A stretch of 64,000 nt of DNA, from positions 3,348,001 to 3,412,000 of the forward strand of contig JAPNXP010000014.1 of the NCBI GenBank assembly GCA_028753945.1, written 5' to 3'. Numbering within the stretch: position 1 is the first letter of the stretch; every line of letters starts with the position of its first letter. Of the stretch, positions 33,254 to 44,213 are shown in pieces. The stretch comes from Hexactinellida sp. DTS-2022 (lineage: Eukaryota > Porifera > Hexactinellida). The notes under the pieces are model-generated. The model was not told the DNA's origin and searched no databases. It saw nothing but the letters and a program-made list of their open reading frames with translations. The translations under genes and the position numbers were made by a program.

Positions 33254-33751
33254 CTAGCGCGCTTCGCTTGCTAGATCGCTTCGCGGCAGAACACAACCAC
33301 ACACCAACCGCTTCGCGGTTGGTGTGTGGTTTATATACTCCTAATATTGATTATAAAGCGTAAATAGGCCTAAATAGTCAAATTTAACAATGTGAAATTT
33401 TAATGATTACGTCATCATGCGATAATGAGTCAGCATAGTGGCGATCTGGCGTGACCAACGTGTCCGCACCATTAATGTACATGTTCCATTAAATTTTCAG
33501 ATTTTTATCTCTTAATGGGCGCGAACTATGTGCGATTAAGTGAATTTTCAGGGTTCTCGAAATGTGACAATGAAGTCATAAGTTGTCGAGGTGTGAGAAT
33601 ATTTGAGTGAAAACCTAAACTTGTTGGCGGTTGCCAAAAATTACCCCTATGTGCCAAAAATCACATTTGAAACCGTCCAGTTTCTTCAATCAACTCGGAA
33701 CATACAAACAAATATATATATACACACATACACCCACCCTTGTGTTTTAAT
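33254..33751 (-). mobile_element. Short Helitron-like element D, abutting the Helitron 3' end
   Basis: Fourth member of the CTAG-T family and the best preserved. On the minus strand it starts TATTAAAACACAAGG at 33751, continues through the GT/TA microsatellite and the perfect CCACACACCAACCGC/GCGGTTGGTGTGTGG hairpin, and ends GCGCGCTAG at 33254 followed by T. Its first base directly follows the terminal GCTCGTAT of the large Helitron, in the same orientation, giving a head-to-tail pair. Confidence 0.75.
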
Positions 33752-34121
33752 AATACGAGCCCTTCGGTCTCGGTCGCTTTGCGACAGTTCGGCGCTTCAC
33801 GCCTCAATTGACGACCGCTGCGCGTCCTTACTAACCTTGAAACTAATTATTTATAATTATACATCTCTGTGGTGTATTATATATATTCCTCATAAAGTCC
33901 CCTTAATTAATTAGAATAATTTAGCTTTGCATAAATCGATGATATAATTTATAAATTGACAAACAGACAATAATGATTTAAGTGATTAAATTGATTAGAT
34001 GATTGAAGATAAATAAGTTGATTAAGCACAAACGGAAAGTCTTAGTCAGATGGAGTCATGGGAATGCGGGGAATAAAAACCCGTTTACCCTTATGAACAC
34101 CTGTAGCAATTTCAGGGTCAA

Positions 34122-37100
34122 TCATGTGATTAGGAATGCTTTTACAGTTAACCGAGTGCCGTTACACATTCCTTGAGTCGGGTCAAGATTACGCAATAAA
34201 ATAATAGAAACGTAAACCTTAAGGTACAGTCGGTGAGGAGGCAAACCATTTGGTGTAATAGAATTTAGGAACTCAGTGGGGTACATTGCCGCTTGCTCCT
34301 TACCTACCGAGTCTGCGCTTAATAACGTGCTCACTTCCCCTGGTATCAGTTCCATAACGTATTGATTTATAAAGTCAGTCGTATCATTCTTAGGACACAT
34401 CAAACTACGGCGAGAAATATAATCTGGATTATTATAGTTAACTTTAATATCGCCGTAAGTAGCAGAAACCAAATCAGAAACTGACTCGCCTGCTACTACG
34501 AATTTGTGGTCTACGTGAATCATATGATTCTCATCCTCGGGCTCAGTGCCTTCTCCAACTCTCAAAAGGAATTTGGAGAAGTCACTAACTTGGGATGCAT
34601 CACCTGAAGATAAATTACGGAGTCGCATGTTTATAGAGAGTTTAAGAACCTTAACATGACTCCAGAGAGGCGATCTGTTCAGACAGGCTGACACAACATC
34701 AGCTTCGGTCCCATGTCTGATTACAGGTAGAATTTGACGGAAATCACCTCCAAACACAATAACCTAGCCACCGAATGGGATATTGCATGAACAAAGATCT
34801 CTCATGTACGGTCGATACACTCTGCAGCATGTCTATGTGTCATAGGAGCCTCGTCCCAAACAAACAGTCTGGTGCGCTGAATTAACCTAGCTAAGGCGCT
34901 CTGTTTGGAAATACAGCAGACAGAGATTTCATTCAAATGGATAGGGACCTTCATCCTAGAGTGAACAGTCCTACCACCCTGTAGGAGCAGAGCTGCTATA
35001 CCGGATGAAGCCATGGCTAATGCTATATTACCCTGTGAACGGACCGTGGATAACAGCGTGTTATAAAGGAACGTTTTTCCGGTCCCTCCAGGTCCATCGA
35101 TAAAGAATGCATTAGAGCACGATTTACTATCGTTAACAGCTGCAATTATAATGTTATAAATACTCAACTGGTCAGCATTAAGTAGAGGCAAGTTTTGACT
35201 CACTATATCATTCTGTTCACTAACATTATAATCAAGCTCATCCATAATGATACGCGATTCCTCATACGGATTACTCACATTAGTAGGGATCGGCATTCCT
35301 GGGTAGTTTCCATGTTTCTGCAGTCGGTACTCAAGATCAAGCAATACACTATTTAAGATATGCTCGTACATTAGCGAATACAGTTCTAGCACGACACAGG
35401 AAGTCCTCAGCGAAAGAGGGTTTGTACTTATCCCAGAGAGCGAGTGGAATAGATGGCTCAACAAACAGGAGAATAGTCACGAATAGCTGACGCAACTGTG
35501 CTGGCATAGAACAGATAGCTGCCTCTGCCAACACTGATCAACTTCCTGATCATCCTCCAGCAGACCTCGTCTCAGACATGCCTCCTTATAGGTGTCACAG
35601 ACGGTGCCATCAGGGAGAGTACGGATGTCCTGAAAGCTCGTGCAACATGTGACATGGTTCAGCAGTATCCTTAGGTAATAACGTGGTCCCTCCCCTGAAT
35701 GAGCTGAGTACATACGGGCTATCACTTTACCATGCCCCTTAACTCTAAGTTTCCATTCACGCTTATTTTTGTTCCACACAAACTCGTCAGCGAAATTCGT
35801 GTAAGTGAGTTCTAGCCCTGCAGGGAATTTCTTATTAGCTTCGAACCAAGCAGTTAGTGTGGTATGCTTCTGTCTGCTCAGAACATCTCCAATGACCGCG
35901 TCAGCAGAGAAGACCACAGACTGCTCATTCTCAAGATGGAGAGCTAGCCTGACCACTTAGGGGAATTTACCATGAAGGTCAAAGGCGAATATACGGTAGC
36001 AAGCTTCCGTGGCAGAGACGTATCGACCTTCTACGTAATTAGCGACCTCGTCCTTACGCTTAGGTACGCTAGTATTCGCATTTTCACCTGAACTGAACTC
36101 TACAATGGCTCTATCGTGACCCTTGAACACATATTTGAAGATATACTTAACAGCAGTAACTGTGGTACAAAGCTCTAAATTAATGTGCGCATTGTACTTC
36201 AACAGCAAATAGGGATTGTGTGCGACTACCCACCGATTGTCAAGAAGAACCTTCCCACTCGCACGCTACGGCCATTATCCCTGCGGCGGTAATTAGGGTA
36301 CCCATTATTAGCAGTGCTGGTCACGGAAGAAAATTCTTTCGGGAATCGCTTAGAGCATTTACCATCACGCATGCAAGCGGCGCTTTTGTTAGACAAACCA
36401 CATTGACCATGCATTATACAGCGCTTCACAATGTTATGTAGCCTCGGTTTAAGAACTGTGTCCGGGATCTCAGCACACACTATGTTATCATACGCAGACG
36501 GGTCTCGCGGCTTATCCTCATCAGTAAGTATAATTAGAATATGAGCATGTGGTAGGCCCCGCTTTTGGAACTCTATGGTATACACATACGCAAGAGGCTT
36601 ACAAAAATTGTGTTTTTTGGTAATATCGCTCAATAATTCACGCAGTTTAAGGCGAAAGACTCGAACTATTAAATCAGGGCGATCGCTCGCTTTCTGATTT
36701 AATAGCAGCGCGGACGTAATCTCCTCCCATTGTGGATTACAGGTAAATGTAATGAATAAGTCTGGCTTACCATATTTCCTGACTATAGCCATAGCGTCCT
36801 GTTACAGTTCAAACATTTGTCTGGGACTACCGGTGTAAGAGGAGGGGAGAACAATACTGCGTCCCAGCTCACCGGCGTCCGTATCGCCTGAGGACAGAGC
36901 GTCAGCCAGACCGCTGTAGAGATCACTCCTGATCTGCCTCTGGTTGAACTTTATGTAGTTCAGTCTCTGCTGCTCTATCTTAGCGTACATATCCACCAGG
37001 TACTGATGGAACAGTCTCCCGAACATGTGCAGGTAGCTCAGGCTGCTCCGGACCATCAGTCTGTAGGAGTAGTACTCCATCGGAGTGATGCAGCCCTTTC

Positions 37101-38385
37101 CTCTGCTGTGAGGGAATTTAAGCCGCCAGCCATCCTCACCTAAGAGAATCAATATAATAATGCACAGCAATGAATAATCTCAATAAATCAGCAGTACTTA
37201 CCTCGAGGGAATAGGAGCACATAGTGCAGGGGATCGTAGGCGCGATGGGTCTCGGTAATGCGCTGCAAGTCCCCACTCCGCGCGTGCAGGACAATGTCTC
37301 TGCTGGCTTCCAGCTCGTTATATCCGTCTCCAGGCATGATAACGGTGATCTCAGGTGCAGTAGGGGCGTTGTACCGACGGGGATCAGATCTAATCGTCAT
37401 CCTCACGTCTGCACCTCGATGCTCTCGCATAACGTCTATTCCTTGTCTGAAGAATGAGACATACGGGTTGGCGTCATGCAGCATAGCTTGTAGACACGGG
37501 AGCTCGGGTAGAGCAACCCCACCCAGAGCCTGCTGGCGATACTCCGCTTCAGCCTCAGGGGTACCGTCATGGATGTATATCTGAGCAAATGCCGGGGCCT
37601 GTCCCTCTCCCGGCATGAGCTGTCCAATGTAGTGGTGCACAGTCCCGGGAATACGGAATGTGTACGCTCCTCTCTTAGCATTGGCGAGCTGCTTATCCAG
37701 GTTAACTCCGAGCGAGGCGAAAGCAAGAGCAGAGTTGTACGCTCGGATGTTATCTCTGAAAGCTCTCCCTCTGGTGTCACCCGCTGTCAGCAATTGAGCA
37801 AGCAGGTCAGGCGGCGTAGCGAAAGAGGGAAGAACAACATTGGCCTGTCCACAGCAGAGTGGAAACTTTGGTTATAATTTGGTGCTAGTGGATAATTTAT
37901 CACTTTCCCAGGATTTCGCTTCAAAAAAAGTGCAGGAAAAGTCATACTGTCAACTGAATACTCGGCGCTAAAGTTATCAGTAACTTCACAGGCAGATTGT
38001 GACCGAGCTAAATTCAAAGCAGACTTAGAAATGAGGAAAATACCATACAACTCAACCCTTTCCTGCATACGCTCAGCATCCTGCTCTGCTGTCTCTCCTG
38101 CTCTAGGCATGGTAGCATATTACCTCTAATTGTCAAGGCGCGCAGCAGTTTCCTCGTAAGTTTGAGACTATGAATAGACCGACTGGTATTCCCTCTGATT
38201 ATCGAGGCGCGCAGTACGGTCACTCTCCGACTCTCCATCTTGTCTAGAAGACTGAAGCTGTCTTTGCGTGTCGAGACGGAGTCGGTTCTGCTCTGGAGTC
38301 TCGTTAGCTCGCTCCCAACGCTTCCGATCAGCCGGAGTTTTAAATCTGTTCTCCCCTGAATCCCTGGCTTCCGTTTTGGAGGCAT
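34122..38385 (-). pseudogene. Helitron Rep/PIF1-helicase gene
   Basis: In order on the minus strand: a charged N-terminal region with ANETPEQNRLRLDTQRQ and SDRTARLDNQREYQ repeats (38350-38170), typical of Helitrons; the AYNSALAFASLGVN and AYTFRIPGTVHH region (37793-37188); a 62-bp intron (37140-37201); EDGWRLKFPHSRGKG onward; then the Rep (Helitron_like_N) domain with PDLFITFTCNPQWEEI and the HUH motif in GLPHAHIL (36792-36226); YIFKYVFKGHDRA; and the PIF1 helicase with Walker A GPGGTGKTF, Walker B VWDEAPM (35464-34802), FGGDFRQILPVIRHG, and C-terminal LDPTQGMCNGTRL (to 34122). The large pieces are well preserved, but about seven stops or frame slips separate them. Catalytic motifs survive, so decay is moderate. 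Confidence 0.88.
37140..37201 (-). other. 62-bp intron in the Helitron gene
   Basis: Minus-strand donor CTCGAG|GTAAGTAC and acceptor TTCTCTTAG|GTGAGG. Removing it connects LLFPRG to EDGWRLKF, the expected continuity in Helitron Rep proteins. Strong consensus sites at both ends. Confidence 0.8.
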
Positions 38386-38779
38386 AATAATTATTGAATC
38401 TAATTTGTCAATGTAAAGAAAAAAAATGTATGTTCTGAAAAAAAGTATTTATAGTCAGGCATACTAAAAGAAAAACATGCAATGTAATACATGCACAAAT
38501 GATTGGTTAGATGAATTTATTTTCAATCAATCAAATTGCAGCCTCATAAAATCTTTCTATTACAAACCCTCGAATTTAATTGCTGACAAATTTTGTCACC
38601 TTCAAATGTAAATATTTCTCTTCAAAAACCAATAGATCGTTGTCGCAGTGCAAAATTACCCCTGTATACAAATTTTCAGCTTTCTAGGACTCGTAGTCTT
38701 TCCAATTAATTCTGGACAAACACACAAACAATCAAACAACAAACAAACAAACATCAATTCCTATTTTAATATATAGATA

Positions 38780-39350
38780 GATTTTAGAGAATCTAATGGC
38801 ATTGAGGTAAACCTCCGTGTCTCCTCTATTGAATGATACCAAAATAAATTAGATCCAGTTTGATATTGGATAGGAATTGACACTTTGGACTAACCCTACA
38901 CAATGGACTTTTCAAAATTATGCTTGCACCCTTTTTCCCAACTTCAAGTTTGAATGTTTGTAACTCAAAATTTTAGGAAATTTTAAATAAAATTTAAATC
39001 ACATTGACCTCCATTTCTCCAAAGTATGATTACAAATTTTTAATGCCAACCCTACATTGTATGATAAAAATACTAACTGAATTTTTTTTAAATTAATCAT
39101 ATTACTGTTAACCTCCGTATCTCCTCTCTCGAATGATAATGAATTTATTCAAATCTGTTAACTAAAGGTGAGTCAAATATGTGACTGAAGTGACCCTGTT
39201 CGAATACCAAGCCAACTTCACACTCGTGTAAATAGCCATGTTGAAGCAACTACTAATGTACCTTGGGGTTCTGGAGGTTCTCGGGACCTGCTCAATATTT
39301 CCAGATTATAAAAACAAAATCTGGAAATATACATTCGAACAAACGCGATT
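38780..39350. other. No gene seen
   Basis: AT-rich. The phrase ACCTCCGTGTCTCCTCT with TGAATGAT (about 38813) recurs as ACCTCCGTATCTCCTCTC with GAATGAT (about 39110), an unexplained imperfect direct repeat some 300 bp apart. Confidence 0.4.
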
Positions 39351-39359
39351 CTCACCCTC

Positions 39360-39655
39360 TCAGGCATGGGGTCAAGCCCCAAAGGGCTTAAGCCCTTTGG
39401 ACTTAAGCCCATTTTTGAGAGGGCTTAAAACCGGACCGCGTTAATTTCATTGCGCGTTAAGTCCTCCTTTAATAAAAGGGCTTAAGTACGGACTTGGACT
39501 TAAGCCCTTTATAGATGAGCTTCAAGCCCTTTTTCAAGCTCTTTTCAAGGCACTTATTCAATAAAAACGGTATGGATTTCTAAATAATTAGAGTAAAGGG
39601 CTTAAGTCCGGACTTAAGCCCTGTATTAAGGGCTTGAGCTTGGACTTAAGTCCTT
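39360..39655. repeat. Array of GGGCTTAAG/GGACTTAAGCCC words
   Basis: At least seven CTTAAG-centred words (GGGCTTAAGCCC, GGACTTAAGCCC, CTTAAGTCCGGACTTAAG) in about 300 bp, irregularly spaced and palindromic. The theme resumes at 42714-42745 (CTTGGACTTAAGCCC), so the array seems to have been split by the composite insertion between. Not a CRISPR array: the spacing is irregular and the words are self-complementary. Confidence 0.65.
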
Positions 39656-39934
39656 TTTCAAGGGTGGGTATAGACCAACCCTACAATTATTTAGGGTGGG
39701 TTTAACCCACCCTGTTAATGCTCAATATTCCAATCAATATTTTTATTCAAGTAATTGCTGTTATCCAAGATACAATTTTGTTTTAGATTTTTTCACAATT
39801 TGTCACCAAATTTTTGTAAGTTCATAGACAATCAGAATGTATATCAAGTATATGTTATCTATAACCCCTCTGGAGGTTTCTAATTAATGATTATGTATAA
39901 TTTCTTTTAGTAACACATTTTTTAAATAACGTAC

Positions 39935-40168
39935 ACTAATTCAAATTTCAGGCTGAAGTTCCTTTTTTATTTTGTAAATTCAGCCTCAAAGTTCCTTTAT
40001 CGGTTCCTTAAGTTTTGGGCTTAATTAACATAGTAACGTTTCTATTTGACAATATTGAATTAATCTTTTAGAAATAATTTTAGTAATTTAGAAATAAATT
40101 ATTTTTGCGTGAATGTAATAATGAATTCTATCTCGGCCTGGAGTTCCTTATTAAGGTATTCCTTATAA
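39935..40168. mobile_element. Diverged second copy of the TTATAAGGAAC MITE
   Basis: Shares AGGCTGAAGTTCCTT, TCAGCCTCAAAGTTCCTTT, GACAATATTGAATTAATCTT, GCCTGGAGTTCC and TATTCCTTATAAA with 10608-10954 in the same order. The left tip is not recognisable. Confidence 0.6.
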
Positions 40169-40467
40169 ACAAAAAACGTGTATTCTCGATATTAGTCTTA
40201 TTGAAAAAATATTTAATTTATGTATATGATACTAGGGTGCGACCCGTAAAGCCCGTGGTCCGCTATTCAAGCCCATGGCCCGCGGTCCGCTTATTTATTC
40301 CGCCAGCCCGCGATTTAGGAAATCGGTTTATTTTATTGCACCGTTGGCTGATTTCGTGAATGTAATTTCTCTTAATTGAGAATTCATTAATTTCCTAGTT
40401 ATAAGATGCGGGAAATCGTATGCGCAAATAGTATATATATATATGGAACTTTTACATAGGCAACACT

Positions 40468-42050
40468 TTGATAGTTTCGTTAGTTATTTTTCTAATTCAA
40501 TGGTGGAAGATAGTAGCTAGTGCATCTAGACTTTTAGATTTATTTGTTATTGAAAAATTAGCAAATACCGGTAAATGCTCACTATGTTCCAGTTCATTCA
40601 CATACAACATTCAAAAGACTGGTACCTCTCATATGTCACTCCACATCACTAACAAACTTCCGGGGGAGTATAATAAGATGAAGAGGAGGTTAGAATGCAG
40701 AGATGATACTCAGTCTAGTATTCTTAGATGTTTTAAGAAGAAGACAGGTCTATCAGCATTGCCAGAAAGAAGACGCTTAGCAATGTTAATATCTTGTGGA
40801 GATCATGTTTTGCCTTTGAGTTATTTTGAAAGCGAATTTACAAGGAGCCTGCTTCGGATTCAAACCGAATGGATTTGAGAGGAGAAATAAGATTAATTGC
40901 TGATGAAGTCCGGCGGAGATGAAAGCCGAATTGCAGAGTACATTTATGACAATCGTTTGTGATGGGTGGAAAAACTGCCTGACAGGTATGTTAAATATGT
41001 TTACTCTAAATATATATTGATAAAATAATACAAGTATATGTATATTTTGAATTAAAATGTTATTTTGTAGGTGACAAGTTTGTATCTTTTTTGGGATTTG
41101 CTAACTCAAGTTCAAAACCAATCTATATCACTTGCCAAATAGTGAAAGACAACTCTTCTGATGCATTTCTGGAAGCTGGTCGAGTAGCAGTAAACACTGT
41201 CGAAGGGTGGAATTCCAAAGTTATTGCATTACTCGCTGACAATGCTCGGTCAATTCAACTTGGCCTGCAGAAATTGTCTAATGAATGTGCTGGTTTGTTG
41301 GTATTGCGGTATGCAGCACATGTTATGAACCTTTGCATACGTGATATCTTCACAGCACTTGACATATTGAAACAACATGTAGCCAACGGTACTGACCCTC
41401 GTTATGTTGATACTAGATGGAATTCAAGAATTGTTTGGATGGACAACTAATTTTGAAACTTGATGATGAGCGAGAAAATGGAAAATTAAATGCTAGTCTG
41501 CAGAGAACTCGACCGATTCTTGATGTTCTTAATATTGCTCAGGAAGTTACAACTACATGGCCTACAATGATGTGCAAGTTTGAGGAACTTCTGGAGACAC
41601 TACAAGAGACAGGATTCGCTGAAGTATGTACAGTGATTGAGAAGAGGAGGTGGATGCTTGAAAATATTGTTATTAATCTTATAAACTGGTTAAATGGAAA
41701 GACTGAAAATATTGACTTCGAAATGACCGGAAAATGGCTTCAGTTAATGAAAGTTCGTTCAGATTTTGATAGGCTATATGCTGCCAGGGAGTTTGGTGCT
41801 GGGTTGGAAGGTAATGCAATCCAACATTACCCTAAACTAAAAGTATTTGAAGATCAAATACTCAACAAAATTGCAGTCAATGAGGCTTCGGTTGAACGAC
41901 TGTTTTCTCGACACAAGCAAATTCACTCTCCTCTCTGTGCATCCTTGGGAATGATCTAGTAACTGATTGCTTACTGATAAGAATCAGCAGACAGTCATTG
42001 CTACAGATAACACTGACATCATTCTACCTCTCTATGAGGATTATTAGTTT
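40468..42050 (+). pseudogene. hAT transposase, BED zinc-finger type
   Basis: The first exon has a BED finger (CSLCSSSFTYNIQ followed by TSHMSLHI) and a helical linker, then, after a frame break, MTIVCDGWKNCLTG with the catalytic-region Asp. An 85-bp intron (40986-41070; AG|GTATGT and TTTGTAG|GTGAC) follows. Exon 2 gives DKFVSFLGFANS, VIALLADNARSIQLGLQ (second Asp), LRYAAHVMNLC where most hATs have CxxH, VDTRWNSR, and after another break the C-terminal dimerisation domain VNEASVERLFSRHKQIHSPL and NDLVTDCLLIRIS. Few breaks, but the part between DTRWNS and the dimerisation domain is shorter than usual for the family. Non-functional. Confidence 0.8.
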
Positions 42051-42068
42051 TAAAGAAAATAACATTTA

Positions 42069-42495
42069 CAGTGGAACTCGCTTAGTACGTACTCGGCTTA
42101 AGACTTACTCTCGTATATTACGTACTGTCCTCTAATAACCTATTTTTCCTCCTATCTGATCCATTATTAATGATTCGGTTAATACGTACTCTGATAAGAC
42201 GTACCAATTTATATTCCCAATTAAATACAATGTATGTATTTTAATTCGGTTAGTACGTACTCTAGAAAACTATCAACAGAACTCAGGTATTATTTGGTTT
42301 AAGTGAGTAGGTGACAACTAAAATACTTTAATCATATCGTTAAGTATGTTATATACTTGTATACCATACATCGATTCACACATTGAACAAGTCATTATTT
42401 CGACTTGTGGATTATGCATACGGATAAGACGTACCTCGCTTAGTACTTACTTTTTCTTGTCTCCCAAGGTGGTACGTCTTAACTGAGTTCTACTG
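42069..42495. mobile_element. pogo-type MITE nested in the hAT
   Basis: TA plus CAGTGGAACTCGCTTAGTACG; right end GTACGTCTTAACTGAGTTCTACTG plus TA. TTAGTACGTACTC words repeat inside in both orientations. Confidence 0.88.
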
Positions 42496-43003
42496 TATAA
42501 TACCTGTGATACTTACATATAAAATAGCATAATTTCATGACCAAATTAAAGTAAATTCATTTATAAAATTGATCTTTATTTCGGCCCGTTTTGGGCCCGC
42601 GGCCTGTGGAAAAAGGCCCGCAGCCCGTGATTTACAATGAAGCCCGTACGGGTCGCACCCTAGTGTATATCGGGAAGTATACCCACCCTGATACAAATGA
42701 GTTCCGGCGCCCCTGCTTGGACTTAAGCCCTTTTGAAAGGCTTGACCTCATGTCTGCCCTCTATCATCCCTTGTCATCATCCCACTTTCATATAACAACA
42801 CAATTAATCCATCGACAGTTTCGGGGGTTTCCCCAGTGACCCCTCCAGCCATTGACATGGTGGGTCATGCCCAGTGTTCCCTCTAATTTTCTGGGTGCTG
42901 GACTTCTGACGGGGGGTTTAGCAAAAATTCCGTGGCTGAAAACAGTTCCAATACATATTTACGGGGAGTTCACTTTTGAAACGAAATATACATATAACAA
43001 GAG

Positions 43004-43050
43004 CCCCTAGGTTCGGTCGCTTTGTGACAGGAACGTTGCCTGGATTTTCA
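43004..43050 (-). repeat. Isolated Helitron-type 3' end fragment
   Basis: GAGCCCCTAGGTTCGGTCGC and TTTGTGAC echo the terminal stem of the Helitron at 33752 (GAGCCCTTCGGTCTCGGTCGC, TTTGCGAC). Only this terminal piece is recognisable. Confidence 0.4.
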
Positions 43051-43537
43051 TCTAGGGGGGCAAACATTCTATTGGTGTTAGATCTAGCAATTGACGTTAC
43101 CAAAAATTAGGCGATGAGATGAACTTTTCAAGTTTAATGTTCTCAAAAGTATGAAACGTAGCCTAAAAATCAATACATTAACAAGAATGTTGCAATCCCA
43201 ACAAATACTACATGAAAAACTACAAGCTATATATAATGACAGTTAAGTCAATTTTGACAGGGTAACAGGTCAAAATTATTAGGTGTATTGGGTTTGTAAA
43301 ACAGATTATCAGAACTTAGAACCAAAATTGCCTAAATAACTAAGAATATCCTATAGGCGCAACTAGATGAGTAACACTCCATTCCTGTCCACTGTACAGG
43401 GATTTTCTTCGTTCCTAAGTGATTATTTGATTTACGTATGTCAAACTAAATAATAATAAATAATATGATCGTAAATCTTATATAATGCTTCAGTTAGTGT
43501 AATTCGTTTAGTATAAGTGTAGATTTACATTTTAGAC

Positions 43538-43660
43538 GAGCGAGCGGAGCGAGCGAGAAAAATATTTGGGGTTTCCAGGGATCTTGGGCAATGTAGAGGG
43601 GAAATTGGAGACTCGTAAGAGATATGACTCAAATGTTTTGGAAAGTTTGAACTCATTATA
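43538..43660. repeat. GAGCGAGCGGAGCGAGCGAG repeat, related to 24467-24600
   Basis: Begins with GC-rich GAGCGAG words, followed by ATTTGGGG, GGGGAAATTGGAG and ATGACTCAAATG, in the same order as 24467-24560. Possible Helitron-like terminus; unproven. Confidence 0.4.
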
Positions 43661-43776
43661 TTGAATTCAATGGATTAGAGCAATGAAATAGTTACAAAAT
43701 GTTTTACTTGGGGGGGCATTGCCCTGGGGCAAGGAATTTTACCAGGGGGGGCACTTCCTCCCTATACACTCCCGTA

Positions 43777-44213
43777 ATGACTTCCCTGCTTCGCGACGGA
43801 TCGGTGGTACGCCCTTCAAGTTACCGACCGAATGCGGCCTTACTTATCGCTCTTTCTCCATGGGAAATGGGAGAAAGCTACCATTGTAGGATGTTATATA
43901 CATCCCTTTCTACCAATTTCCATAATTTTAACTTGTTTACCTAAAATAGCCGTTGAAAGCTAGATTCTAGGTTGATTTTGAATTTTTATCAATTTGTATA
44001 AACAACAACAACAAATATTAATATTATAAATAATAAATGCGAGATTCGAAATCAGCATACTTGTTTACCTATTATAACATTTTGGAAGTTAGTTTTTATC
44101 TCAACTATACACGTAAATGCTTTTTCTATTCCCCATCACTTTAATACATTCCGGGCAAACATACAAACAAACAAATTAAACAAACATTTAACCATCGAAG
44201 TTTTAGTAATATT
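43777..44213 (-). mobile_element. Short non-autonomous relative of the Helitron, copy 2
   Basis: Shares with 26342-26752 the words CGACGGATCG, GCGGCCTTACT, ACATCCCTT(C/T)CTACCA, TTTAACTTGTTTA, CGAAATCAGCATAC and the CAAACAAACAAA-rich 5' end (44152-44190). The last part of the 3' stem is missing. Nested in the hAT at 42872-44370. Confidence 0.55.

Larger units (their letters stand above)
33752..38778 (-). mobile_element. Helitron, 5 kb, decayed
   Basis: Helitrons move by rolling-circle replication using a HUH nuclease-helicase. The gene (38385-34122) lies on the minus strand. The 3' end (33845-33752 read leftward) contains the stem GTCGCAAAGCGAC followed by GAGACCGAAGGGCTCG. The 5' end, near 38778, is rich in TTTGTTTG words preceded by TATATTAAAATAGG. 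Both ends are echoed in the non-coding copies at 26342-26752 and 43777-44213. Exact termini are inferred from those comparisons and from the abutting element D. Confidence 0.7.
40233..42662 (+). mobile_element. hAT transposon with BED-finger transposase
   Basis: TAGGGTGCGACCCGTA at the left and its exact inverse at the right, continuing into subterminal GCCCGTGG/GGCCCGCGG words typical of many hATs. TGTATAT occurs just outside both ends (40221-40227 and 42664-42670), though at slightly different offsets, so the target duplication is uncertain. It carries a two-exon transposase remnant and a pogo MITE (42069-42495). Confidence 0.75.
39660..42714. mobile_element. Composite insertion within the CTTAAG array
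   Basis: The left part, GGGTGGGTATAGACC and TTTAGGGTGGGTTTAACCC (39663-39710), matches repeats at 52811-53090 and 63845-64000. The right end, TACCCACCCTGATAC to GGCGCCCCTG (42684-42714), is the inverse of the CAGGGGCGC end seen at 63845. Both outer flanks show GCTTGGACTTAAG. Inside are a MITE (39935-40168) and a hAT element (40233-42662) that itself hosts a pogo MITE. The left terminus is worn, so the outer boundary is approximate. Confidence 0.5.

Noticed and set aside
36220-37877. Several plus-strand open frames of 73-108 codons
   Set aside because: They are antisense to the well-supported Helitron gene and have no domain of their own.
39360-39655. Possible CRISPR-like array
   Set aside because: Repeat words are short, self-complementary and irregularly spaced, and the genome is animal-like.
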